Below, piece by piece: positions 1-7,011 of a DNA stretch of 11,716 bases. This DNA is from Gammaproteobacteria bacterium (GTDB taxonomy: Bacteria; Pseudomonadota; Gammaproteobacteria; DRJJ01). Made by a program: the position numbers and the translations under genes. Every line of letters begins with the position of its first letter. The first letter of the stretch is position 1. The stretch is from assembly GCA_011052255.1 (NCBI GenBank), contig DRJJ01000137.1, positions 1 through 11,716 of the forward strand, written 5' to 3'. The notes under the pieces were generated by a model. It worked only from the letters and a program-made list of their open reading frames with translations, did no database searches and was not told the DNA's origin.

Positions 1-474
1 AAAACCGGGTCACATTTTGCGGTGTCATACGAAAACGGGGAAGTACAGTTACTGGATGAAAATCTGAAGAATTTACAGCGCCTCGATGCGGGTGATCGCA
101 ATGCACTGTCGTTGCGCTTCTCACCGGATGGTAAAACTCTGGCGGCCGGCACCTGGTTCAAACTGGTTGAATGGGATCTGGCCACAGGAAAAAGAAAAAT
201 TCTTCCTACAGAGCATCTGGGGGCCATTATAGCGATTGATTACAGCCCGGATGGTAAACAACTGATTAGCCTGGGTCGGCATACCGATGCCAATTTACGG
301 CTGGTAAATAGTGAGAATGGAAAGGTCCAGCGGCGCCTCGCTGCGCACGGTCTGTGCGGTTGGTACGTTCGGTATAGCCCGGATGGTCGCTATATCGCGT
401 CTGCTTCTGAAGACGAAAGTATTCGTCTGTATGATGTGAATAAACCGTATCAGCCGCAGTGGCAGCAGGAATGA
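1..474 (+). CDS. WD40 repeat protein, C-terminal part (5' end outside window)
   Basis: The frame is open from base 1, so the GTG at 22 is not the real start; 157 residues are visible before the TGA at 472-474. They form WD40-type beta-propeller blades ending in VQLLD, LVEWD, LRLVN and IRLYD, with the usual FSPDG, YSPDG and YSPDGR turns. Propellers of this kind bind partner proteins and have no catalytic residues. The last ~110 residues align along their length with the end of the next gene. Shared features include the motif H-x-L-C-G-x-Y-x-R-x-SP-x-GRY and a WF-x-L-x-x-WD blade, so the two genes are tandem paralogues. Whether this copy also has a lipoprotein signal cannot be seen. Its partner and exact role are unknown. 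I am sure of the fold and of the relationship to the neighbour, and unsure of the function. Confidence 0.85.
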   Translation, partial: KTGSHFAVSYENGEVQLLDENLKNLQRLDAGDRNALSLRFSPDGKTLAAGTWFKLVEWDLATGKRKILPTEHLGAIIAIDYSPDGKQLISLGRHTDANLRLVNSENGKVQRRLAAHGLCGWYVRYSPDGRYIASASEDESIRLYDVNKPYQPQWQQE

Positions 475-507
475 AGTATATGTATTTTGAACCAGGCAGC
501 TCTATTG

Positions 508-544
508 CCCCCTCTCCCTCAGGGAGAGGGTTGGGGTGAGGGGA
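508..544. repeat. GC-rich intergenic hairpin repeat, copy 1
   Basis: The repeat reads CCCTCTCCC (510-518), a TCA loop, then GGGAGAGGG (522-530): a perfect 9-bp stem, followed by TTGGGGTGAGGGGA. The same building blocks recur at 2047-2130. From memory, this sequence type is common between genes in many proteobacteria, where its chance translation contains PLPQGEG. It lies between the two WD40 genes and gives the second one a false N-terminal extension. Confidence 0.8.
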
Positions 545-569
545 TAAAACAGGTAATTATGCTTTTATA

Positions 570-653
570 TTCCCTCATCCTGTTCTTCTCGGCTCGGGTT
601 CCGAACTTCGCCCTACCTCCTCCATCCCTGGAGTCGTCACTGGGGGAGAAGGG
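570..653. repeat. Probable diverged, inverted copy of the same intergenic repeat
   Basis: This stretch starts TTCCCTCATCC and ends CTGGGGGAGAAGGG, as expected for a degenerate copy of the 508-544 element in the opposite orientation. A small hairpin, CTCCA-TCCC-TGGAG, lies inside it. Its right end supplies the purine-rich Shine-Dalgarno sequence (GGGAG, 644-648) of the WD40 lipoprotein gene. The match is by eye and imperfect, so the family assignment is moderate. Confidence 0.45.
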
Positions 654-654
654 A

Positions 655-1605
655 TTGCTTCGTTTATGTGTTTTTGCAATATTCACATTATTCCTGAGCG
701 CCTGCGCAACCCAGCCATACTACAAAGCCAACGCCATTTATCCAGATGCACACGACGGCGGCAGCATCGTCGAATTCAGCCCGAATGAACGCATTCTGAT
801 CTCGGGTGGCTGGGAAGGGCGAGTTCGTTTGTGGTCGTTGCCGAGTGGTGAGGCTTTAAATGACTGGCAGGCGCATGACGATACGGTTAACGGTATCGTG
901 TTTGTTTCCAGTACCCGCCTGATCACCGCCGGTTATGATGCCCATCTGGTTAGATGGTCGATAGAAGGTAAAAAACTGCAGGATAAAACGCTGCCTTCTG
1001 CGGTAACCCATATGATTGCTGCAAAGGATCAAGGCTGGTTGATCACCGGCCATGCAGACGGCTGGGTCAGGCTGTGGGCTATTTCTGATTTCAAACCGAT
1101 TACAGAGCGGCAGTTGCATTCCGATCAGGTGGCGGCGCTGGCCTATGATGCGACCAGTGGCAAGATTGCGTCCAGTGATACTGGCCAACAGGTTATGCTG
1201 TGGCAGCCGGGTAGTGAGCCAGTGGTACTACAGTCACCCGCCAGCTACTCGCGCACACTGGTGTTTTCTGCCGATGGCATGCGGCTTTATGGCGGTGGCT
1301 GGTTTGATCTGTTTCAGTGGGATACCGACACCGGCAAACTCAAGGTCATCGCAACCGAACATGCGGGCATTATTAAATCACTGGACCGTACGCCGGCAGG
1401 GCAATTGGCCAGTATCAGCCGTCAAACAGACAGTTCGGTGTATCTGCTCGATGCCGACAGTGGAGTCGTCAAGCAGCGTTATCAGCCACATGAATTGTGT
1501 GGAGGTTATATCCGCGTATCACCCAGTGGTCGTTACTGGGCGACCACCAGTGATGATGCCAGTGTGCGTTTCTGGGATCATCAGCATCTTGAATTGTCCG
1601 AGTAA
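655..1605 (+). CDS. WD40 repeat lipoprotein (paralogue of the preceding gene)
   Basis: I place the start at TTG 655, giving 316 aa. It has GGGAG six bases upstream and yields a classic lipoprotein signal: MLRLCVFAIFTLFLSAC, a short Arg-containing head, a hydrophobic core and lipobox LSA-C with Cys17 as the lipidation site. Residue +2 is Ala, which favours the outer membrane. Longer in-frame starts (ATG 559, TTG 487) would translate intergenic repeat DNA and bury the signal. After the signal come about seven WD40 blades ending near residues 60, 101, 141, 183, 222, 266 and 308 (VRLW, VRW, VRLW, VMLW, LFQW, VYLLD, VRFWD), enough for one closed propeller. The last ~110 residues match the upstream gene. 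Its stop is 8 bases before yqaA, so the two are probably co-transcribed. Binding partner unknown; a periplasmic or surface scaffold role is inference. Confidence 0.85.
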   Translation: MLRLCVFAIFTLFLSACATQPYYKANAIYPDAHDGGSIVEFSPNERILISGGWEGRVRLWSLPSGEALNDWQAHDDTVNGIVFVSSTRLITAGYDAHLVRWSIEGKKLQDKTLPSAVTHMIAAKDQGWLITGHADGWVRLWAISDFKPITERQLHSDQVAALAYDATSGKIASSDTGQQVMLWQPGSEPVVLQSPASYSRTLVFSADGMRLYGGGWFDLFQWDTDTGKLKVIATEHAGIIKSLDRTPAGQLASISRQTDSSVYLLDADSGVVKQRYQPHELCGGYIRVSPSGRYWATTSDDASVRFWDHQHLELSE

Positions 1606-1613
1606 AACTTTTC

Positions 1614-2039
1614 ATGCCTGAAGCAGATGTGACGCTATGGGGTCTGTTCCTGAGCGCATTTCTGTCATCAACCCTGTTACCGGGTGGTTCTGAGTGGATG
1701 CTGGCCTGGCTGGCATCACAGCAGCAATATAATCCTCTCATGCTACTGGGGCTGGCGACACTGGGTAACACGCTAGGTGGTATGAGTTCGTGGCTGTTAG
1801 GCTGGATAATCGCTGTGTGGTATCCGGCCCGCCGACTGGACAAGGCGCACCACCAGCGCGCGCTGGAACGTATACAGGGCTATGGTGCACCGATACTGCT
1901 GTTGTCGTGGCTACCGGTAGTGGGTGATCCATTGTGTCTGGCGGCGGGATGGTTGCGCATACACTGGCTGGCGGCACTGCTTTATATCACGCTGGGCAAG
2001 GCGCTGCGTTACGCGGTGCTAATGTTCGTGTTTAGCTAG
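1614..2039 (+). CDS. yqaA: YqaA-family inner membrane protein (VTT/DedA-related)
   Basis: This 141-aa hydrophobic protein closely resembles E. coli YqaA (about 142 aa) in length and motifs. FLSSTLLPGGSE (residues 16-27) contains the re-entrant-helix motif, followed by GNTLGG (51-56), LSWLPVVGDPLCLAAG (97-112) and LGKALRY near the end. These place it in the SNARE-associated/VTT (DedA-like) superfamily. Members of that superfamily are integral membrane proteins linked to lipid scrambling or small-molecule transport; the substrate of YqaA is not established. Several membrane segments are visible, separated by a basic stretch (ARRLDKAHHQR, 72-82). The ATG follows the WD40 lipoprotein stop by 8 bases with no clear Shine-Dalgarno sequence, so translation may be coupled to the upstream gene. 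Family assignment is confident; physiological role is unknown. Confidence 0.9.
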   Translation: MPEADVTLWGLFLSAFLSSTLLPGGSEWMLAWLASQQQYNPLMLLGLATLGNTLGGMSSWLLGWIIAVWYPARRLDKAHHQRALERIQGYGAPILLLSWLPVVGDPLCLAAGWLRIHWLAALLYITLGKALRYAVLMFVFS

Positions 2040-2046
2040 AGAAAGT

Positions 2047-2130
2047 TCCCTCTCCCCCAGGGAGACGGCTACAGGGATGTAGCCGGTAGGGTAACGCAGG
2101 ACGCAGTTACCGAGGGTTAGGGTGAGGGGA
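2047..2130. repeat. Compound intergenic hairpin repeat, copy 2
   Basis: The outer ends (TCCCTCTCCC and GGGTGAGGGGA) match the element at 508-544. Inside lie CTCCC/GGGAG, a perfect hairpin GGCTACA-GGGA-TGTAGCC (2067-2084), and GGTAAC/GTTACC (2090-2095 and 2106-2111). This longer, three-hairpin form looks like a mosaic of stock intergenic repeat modules. It starts 8 bases after yqaA and lies between it and the flavoprotein gene. It could act as a transcript-end structure but has no T-run. Confidence 0.75.
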
Positions 2131-2208
2131 TAAACAGAGTTTTCTGCTTCGATAACAACCCGTGCAATATGGTAGACTTTGTCCAGCTATTGAGCGCCAA
2201 TATTGACT

Positions 2209-5200
2209 ATGTCTACAACCCGAATTCGCGAAATTCCGTATAACTACACCTCATTCTCCGACCGTGAGATTGTGTTGCGCTATCTTGGGCGCGAGTGTTG
2301 GGACATCATCAATCAACTACGCCTGTCGCGGCGTACCGGTATCTCGGCACGCATGTTACTGGAGGTGCTGGGTGACATGTGGGTGGTTAATCGTAACCCG
2401 TATATTCAGGATGACTTACTCAGCAATCGCAAGCGGCTGGCGGCCCTGGTGCATGCCATGCATCATCGTCTGCAGCAGATTGTTAAACGTGCAGATGGCA
2501 ATAATAAAGTACTGGAACTGGAACAGGCTGCGCGCAAGGCGGTACAGCAATTCGAGATATGGTTCCCGCAACAAGCCAGAATACGTACCCGGGTGCGCAA
2601 GGCGCTATCAACCCTGACCCGTGCGGACAATATTGACTTCAGCGGCCTCGCGCGCGTCAGCCATGTGACCGATGCATCGGACTGGCGTGTGGCCTATCCA
2701 CTGGTGGTGGTATGCCCCGATACCGAGGCGGAAATGGCGCCAATCGTGGCCGCCTGCATCAAGATGGGGCTGACGATTATCCCGCGCGGTGGTGGTACGG
2801 GCTATACCGGTGGTGCGGTACCGCTACATGAAGACACGGTGGTATTGAATACTGAAAAGCTGGATAGCCTGGGTGAAGTTGAGCATCGCAAGCTTGAAGG
2901 GCTGGATAGCAGTGTCGCAACCATACGTGCCAGTGCCGGCGTGGTGACTCGTCGTGTAGCGGAAGTGGCTGAAGCGAGTGGTTATGTGTTTGCGGTTGAC
3001 CCTACTTCGCAGGACGCTTCCACCATCGGCGGCAATGTTTCCATGAACGCCGGTGGCAAGAAAGCAGTCATCTGGGGTACGACACTGGATAACCTGGTTT
3101 CGTGGCGCATGGTAATGCCAGATGCCAAATGGATAGAGGTTACCCGCGTTAATCACAATCTGGGCAAGATCCATGAACAACCCATTGTGCATTTTCGTAT
3201 CGCACGTTATGAGGCTGACGGGCATACTCGTATCGGAGAAGATCAGGATTTGCGACTGCCGGGATCAACACTACGCAGACAGGGCCTGGGCAAGGATGTG
3301 ACTGACAAGTTTCTCGGTGGTCTGCCTGGTATACAGAAAGAAGGTTGTGACGGCCTGATTACCTCCGCGGTATTTATCCTGCACCGTATGCCGGCTCATA
3401 CACGTACGGTTTGCCTGGAGTTTTTTGGTAACGATTTACGTCGCGCGGTTTCGTCCATTGTCGAAACCAGAGACTATCTTGAGAGTAACTATGAAGTAAC
3501 GCTGATCGGCCTGGAGCATCTCGACGAGCGCTATATTCAGGCAGTGGGTTACAGTACCAAGGCGGCGCGGCGTGAGTCGCCAAAAATGATTCTGCTGGCC
3601 GATATCGCCGGAGAAGATGCCGATCAGGTGGCTGCGGCAGCATCGGAGGTCGTGCGTCTGGCCAATGCGCGCGAGGCAGAAGGTTTTATCGCAGTCAGTG
3701 CCGAGGCGCGCCAGCGTTTCTGGCAGGATCGCGCGCGTACGGCAGCGATTGCCGCGCATACCAATGCATTCAAAATCAACGAAGACGTGGTTATCCCGCT
3801 GGATCGACTGGCAGATTATTACGAACGCATCGAACGCATCAATATAGAGCACTCGATTACCAATAAGCTGACCATGGTCGAAGCCATTATGAGCTGGCTG
3901 GCCGGTGATATGTCGGAGCTGACTCGTAGTGAGCATTATTCAGATGATAGTGAAAGTCGGGAGTATTTTGCAGCCAAGTGTCAGGCTGCACGGAATATTC
4001 TGGAATCGGTGCGAGTAAAATGGCAAAGCATACTGGATAATCTCGAACTGCCGATGTGTGAGTGTGGTGACCTGCTGAACGAAGATACGCCGATCTATGA
4101 TGCCGACGATCAGTTATTAATCAGCCTGCTACTCCGTCGTGAGTTACGTATTTCCTATCGTAAGGAGGTGATGCAGCCACTGCGGGAGATTTTTAACGGT
4201 GGTGATCTGGAGCAGGTGCGTACGCACTTCGACGAACTGCACAGCAAGCTGCGTAGCAGTCGACTGTTTGTCGCCACTCATATGCATGCCGGTGATGGCA
4301 ACGTGCACACGAATATACCGGTTAACTCCAATGATTATGAAATGATGCGTGAGGCAGAGCGCATTGTCGACCAGATAATGGAGCTAACCCGGTCACTGGG
4401 AGGCGTAATTTCCGGTGAACATGGTATCGGTTTAACTAAAATGCAGTACCTGGATGCGAAAAACGTCAAGGCATTCAGTGATTACAAGCAACGTGTCGAC
4501 CCTGGAGCGGTTTTTAACCGCGGCAAGCTGTTAGTTGGCTCTGGTCTTGAAAACGCTTACACGCCTTCTCTGCGCCTGTTACAGCAAGAAGCGTTGATAC
4601 TTGAAGAAAGTGAGCTGGGTGAACTGAATAACGACATACGTCACTGCCTGCGCTGCGGTAAATGCAAACCGGTATGTAATACCCATGTACCCCGAGCCAA
4701 CCTGTTGTATTCGCCACGCAACAAAATACTGGCAACCGGTTTGATTATTGAAGCCTTCCTGTATGAAGAGCAGACCCGGCGTGGCTTATCGATCAGGCAT
4801 TTCGATGAAATGAATGATATCGCCGACCACTGCACCATTTGCCACAAATGCCTGAGCCCATGTCCGGTAGATATAGATTTTGGTGATGTGTCGATACGAA
4901 TGCGCAATATATTACGGCGTCGGGGACAAAAGCGCGTTAACCTGGCAACGAAAATGTCCATGGCATTTCTGAATATGACCGATGCGGGTCGTATCGGCCT
5001 GATGCGCACCTTCCTGATACGGGGTGGTTATGCCGCGCAACGACTGGGTCATAGCCTGTTTAAATGGACCGGACTGCTCAGGAACGCCAGGACACCGGCA
5101 GCGACTACCGGTAAACCCGCTATGCAGACCCGAGTGGTGGAACTGGTCAGAAAGCCGTTGCCGGGTGGGTTGCCGGCACGGCCGATGCGCAGCCTGTTAG

Positions 5201-6054
5201 GTATTGATGACCCACGCACCATTCCGATACTGCGCGATGCTAACCGGGTAAATGAAAACAGCGATGCGGTATTCTATTTTCCTGGCTGTGGTTCAGAACG
5301 TCTGTTCAGTCAGGTTGGTCTGGCAACACTGGCTATGTTATACGATGCCGGTGCACAAACTGTGCTGCCACCCGGTTACCTGTGTTGTGGTTACCCGCAA
5401 AGAGCCAGTGGCGACGAAGACAAGGGACGTCAGATCAGCACTGAAAACAGGGTGCTGTTTCACCGTGTCGCGACCACCCTGAATTATCTGGATATCCGTA
5501 CCGTGATCGTTTCCTGCGGCACCTGTATGGATCAGCTCATGGCCTATGAGTTTGAAAAAATATTCCCGGGCTGTCGGCTACTTGATATACATGAATACCT
5601 GATGGAAAAAGGTTATGCGATGCAGGCCGACGACAGTGTGCAATATCTCTATCACGACCCCTGTCATAGTCCGATGAAAACCGCAGAACCCACCAGCGTG
5701 GCAGCCAAATTACTGGGTCAGAAAGTGACCCTGTCAGACCGATGTTGTGGTGAGGCCGGTACCTTTGCAGTCAGCCGGCCCGATATTGCTACCCAGGTAC
5801 GTTTTCGTAAGCAGGAAGTACTGGTAAGCGGTATCAAACAGCTGACCGGAAAAGATCGTGTAGAGAACAATAACGTAAAAATTCTGACCTCATGCCCGGC
5901 CTGCCAGCAAGGTCTGGCCCGCTACACCGAGGAAACCGGCTTGCAAACGGATTACATCGTAGTCGAAATGGCTAGCCGGTTATGGGGCAAGGACTGGAAC
6001 AAAAAGTTTATCGACAAAGTCGGCAAGGGTGGTATTGAGAAGGTGTTGCTTTGA
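2209..6054 (+). CDS. Giant FAD-linked 2-hydroxyacid oxidoreductase with DUF3683, 4Fe-4S and two CCG domains
   Basis: The ATG at 2209 gives 1281 aa; an in-frame TTG at 2203 would add two residues and is less likely. In order: an N-terminal DUF3683-type region (~1-110); an FAD-binding domain with PRGGGTGYTGG (192-202); an FAD-oxidase C domain with HMHAGDGNVH (691-700) and EHGIG (737-741); a ferredoxin-like domain with two CxxCxxCxxxC motifs (Cys813/816/819/823 and 875/878/881/885); and two cysteine-rich CCG domains (Cys1027, CCG 1059-1061, CGTC 1103-1106; then Cys1152, CCG 1179-1181, CPAC 1229-1232). This corresponds to GlcD and GlcF fused in one chain, as in YdiJ-like proteins. By family it should oxidise a D-2-hydroxyacid (lactate, glycolate or 2-hydroxyglutarate) and pass electrons through Fe-S clusters to a quinone or protein acceptor. 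The substrate cannot be read from sequence. No membrane segment is obvious. It appears to be a single-gene transcription unit between repeats. Confidence 0.92.
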   Translation: MSTTRIREIPYNYTSFSDREIVLRYLGRECWDIINQLRLSRRTGISARMLLEVLGDMWVVNRNPYIQDDLLSNRKRLAALVHAMHHRLQQIVKRADGNNKVLELEQAARKAVQQFEIWFPQQARIRTRVRKALSTLTRADNIDFSGLARVSHVTDASDWRVAYPLVVVCPDTEAEMAPIVAACIKMGLTIIPRGGGTGYTGGAVPLHEDTVVLNTEKLDSLGEVEHRKLEGLDSSVATIRASAGVVTRRVAEVAEASGYVFAVDPTSQDASTIGGNVSMNAGGKKAVIWGTTLDNLVSWRMVMPDAKWIEVTRVNHNLGKIHEQPIVHFRIARYEADGHTRIGEDQDLRLPGSTLRRQGLGKDVTDKFLGGLPGIQKEGCDGLITSAVFILHRMPAHTRTVCLEFFGNDLRRAVSSIVETRDYLESNYEVTLIGLEHLDERYIQAVGYSTKAARRESPKMILLADIAGEDADQVAAAASEVVRLANAREAEGFIAVSAEARQRFWQDRARTAAIAAHTNAFKINEDVVIPLDRLADYYERIERINIEHSITNKLTMVEAIMSWLAGDMSELTRSEHYSDDSESREYFAAKCQAARNILESVRVKWQSILDNLELPMCECGDLLNEDTPIYDADDQLLISLLLRRELRISYRKEVMQPLREIFNGGDLEQVRTHFDELHSKLRSSRLFVATHMHAGDGNVHTNIPVNSNDYEMMREAERIVDQIMELTRSLGGVISGEHGIGLTKMQYLDAKNVKAFSDYKQRVDPGAVFNRGKLLVGSGLENAYTPSLRLLQQEALILEESELGELNNDIRHCLRCGKCKPVCNTHVPRANLLYSPRNKILATGLIIEAFLYEEQTRRGLSIRHFDEMNDIADHCTICHKCLSPCPVDIDFGDVSIRMRNILRRRGQKRVNLATKMSMAFLNMTDAGRIGLMRTFLIRGGYAAQRLGHSLFKWTGLLRNARTPAATTGKPAMQTRVVELVRKPLPGGLPARPMRSLLGIDDPRTIPILRDANRVNENSDAVFYFPGCGSERLFSQVGLATLAMLYDAGAQTVLPPGYLCCGYPQRASGDEDKGRQISTENRVLFHRVATTLNYLDIRTVIVSCGTCMDQLMAYEFEKIFPGCRLLDIHEYLMEKGYAMQADDSVQYLYHDPCHSPMKTAEPTSVAAKLLGQKVTLSDRCCGEAGTFAVSRPDIATQVRFRKQEVLVSGIKQLTGKDRVENNNVKILTSCPACQQGLARYTEETGLQTDYIVVEMASRLWGKDWNKKFIDKVGKGGIEKVLL

Positions 6055-6067
6055 TATCGTTTCTACC

Positions 6068-6098
6068 CCTGGTTCCCACGCGGAGCGTGGGAACCAGG
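6068..6098. repeat. 14-bp-stem palindromic intergenic repeat
   Basis: CCTGGTTCCCACGC (6068-6081), loop GGA, then GCGTGGGAACCAGG (6085-6098) form a perfect 14-bp stem. This sequence type, whose translation reads WFPRSAWEPG, is familiar from intergenic regions of many bacteria. It begins 14 bases after the flavoprotein stop codon. The hairpin may block or end transcription, but no T-run follows, so it is not a classical terminator. Confidence 0.8.
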
Positions 6099-6133
6099 TA
6101 GACGGGAGGAGACCATATATGTGGTGAGGTACA

Positions 6134-6187
6134 AACCGCATCATTTTTTCCGTGTTACATGCGATGCGGTTCATACTTCACCGCATC
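6134..6187. repeat. Three-armed inverted repeat (ACCGCATC/GATGCGGT)
   Basis: Arm 1 is AACCGCATC (6134-6142), arm 2 is GATGCGGTT (6163-6171), and arm 3 is ACCGCATC (6180-6187). Arm 2 can pair with either neighbour, so two exclusive hairpins are possible (loops of 20 and 9 bases). It lies between the convergent ends of the flavoprotein gene and rpiA, and resembles a mosaic intergenic repeat. A regulatory role is not supported by position. Confidence 0.6.
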
Positions 6188-6229
6188 CTACGCTGCTAAC
6201 CCACCTTTGATAGCATTCTTAAAAAAACC

Positions 6230-6889
6230 TCACCGCTCCAGCTTCTTGACCCCGCCCGGCGTACCCAGCAACAAAACATCCGCCGGACGTAGCGCAAACA
6301 GGCCATTGGTTACCACACCCGTGATGCTGTTGAGCTTTTCTTCCAGTTCGGGCGGGTTGATAATCGACAGCATACGTATATCCAGTATGATGTTGCCGTT
6401 ATCCGTCACAAAACCCTCCCGGTATACCGGTTGGCCTCCCAGTTTAACCAGTTCACGTGCTACATAACTGCGTGCCATCGGGATGACCTCGACCGGCAGT
6501 GGAAATTCGCCCATCACATCAACCAGCTTGCTTTCATCGGCGATACAGACAAACTGTTTGCTGGCCGCGGCAACGATTTTTTCACGCGTTAGTGCGCCAC
6601 CGCCACCCTTGATCAGATGCAGGTGCTGGTCGCTTTCATCGGCGCCGTCAATATAGACCGAGATTTCATCTACGCTGTTAAGGTCTTCAACCAGGATACC
6701 GTGGCCACGCAGGCGCTCGGCCGAGGCCTCTGAGCTGGCGACTGTACCCAGTATCGTGTGTTTGATTTTTGCCAGTTCGTCTATAAAAAAGTTGGCAGTT
6801 GAGCCGGTGCCCACACCAATAAAGGTATCGGGTACCACGTATTCGATAGCGGCCTGTGCCACCATTTGTTTCATTTCGTCTTGTGTCAT
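6230..6889 (-). CDS. rpiA: Ribose-5-phosphate isomerase A
   Basis: RpiA interconverts ribose 5-phosphate and ribulose 5-phosphate in the cytosolic non-oxidative pentose phosphate pathway. The start at 6889 (MTQDEMKQ) gives 219 aa, the length of E. coli RpiA. An in-frame ATG 18 bases further upstream is rejected because an AGGAG Shine-Dalgarno sequence lies between the two. Visible motifs are the phosphate loop GTGSTA (27-32), DGADE (81-85) and KGGGGALTREK (94-104). The active-site positions Asp81, Asp84, Lys94 and Glu103 (E. coli numbering) all fall at the same numbers here. FPLPVEVIPMA and VTDNGN further support the family. The gene is divergent from ilvA and convergent with the flavoprotein gene, so it is probably transcribed alone. 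Its leader holds a perfect palindrome enclosing the ribosome site (see separate entry). Confidence 0.97.
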   Translation of the reverse strand: MTQDEMKQMVAQAAIEYVVPDTFIGVGTGSTANFFIDELAKIKHTILGTVASSEASAERLRGHGILVEDLNSVDEISVYIDGADESDQHLHLIKGGGGALTREKIVAAASKQFVCIADESKLVDVMGEFPLPVEVIPMARSYVARELVKLGGQPVYREGFVTDNGNIILDIRMLSIINPPELEEKLNSITGVVTNGLFALRPADVLLLGTPGGVKKLER

Positions 6890-6890
6890 G

Positions 6891-6908
6891 AATGTCTCCT
6901 GAGACATT
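6891..6908 (-). promoter_or_regulatory. Perfect palindrome containing the rpiA Shine-Dalgarno sequence
   Basis: On the plus strand this reads AATGTCTCCTGAGACATT: 8-bp perfect arms around a 2-base centre, ending one base before the rpiA ATG. On the rpiA strand the AGGAG ribosome-binding sequence spans the centre and second arm, so an mRNA hairpin (arms trimmed by about one pair for the loop) would hide it. Read as DNA it could equally be a dimeric-repressor operator. Sequence symmetry is certain; function is inference. Confidence 0.6.
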
Positions 6909-6918
6909 TAAAGCTGTA

Positions 6919-6934
6919 TGCGCTTATTATGCCA
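6919..6934 (-). promoter_or_regulatory. Possible extended -10 promoter for rpiA
   Basis: On the minus strand TGGCATAAT (6934-6926) matches the extended -10 form TGnTATAAT with one mismatch. There is no good -35 box, which extended -10 promoters tolerate. It predicts a start near 6919 and a leader of about 30 bases that includes the whole 6891-6908 palindrome. Confidence 0.35.
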
Positions 6935-7011
6935 TGGAAATTACTCTTTTTCGTGGAAAACTGATAACGTAACGGCATACAACGATACGAATCGAAATTG
7001 ATGAAAAGAAC

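Noticed and set aside
508..544. Hairpin with GC-rich stem as a rho-independent terminator for the first WD40 gene
   Set aside because: No T-run follows; the sequence belongs to a repeat family also present at 2047-2130.
487..654. N-terminal extension of the second WD40 protein
   Set aside because: It translates intergenic repeats and would place the lipoprotein signal internally.
1052..1621. 189-codon overlapping ORF inside the WD40 lipoprotein gene
   Set aside because: A shadow frame: the WD40 frame carries clear motifs throughout and this frame has none.
3436..3936. 166-codon minus-strand ORF inside the flavoprotein gene
   Set aside because: Antisense shadow of a conserved coding region with no ribosome site or recognisable domain.
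6134..6187. CRISPR-like or riboswitch-like array of ACCGCATC arms
   Set aside because: Only three short arms in mixed orientation, unequal spacing, no cas genes, and a position between gene ends rather than in a leader.
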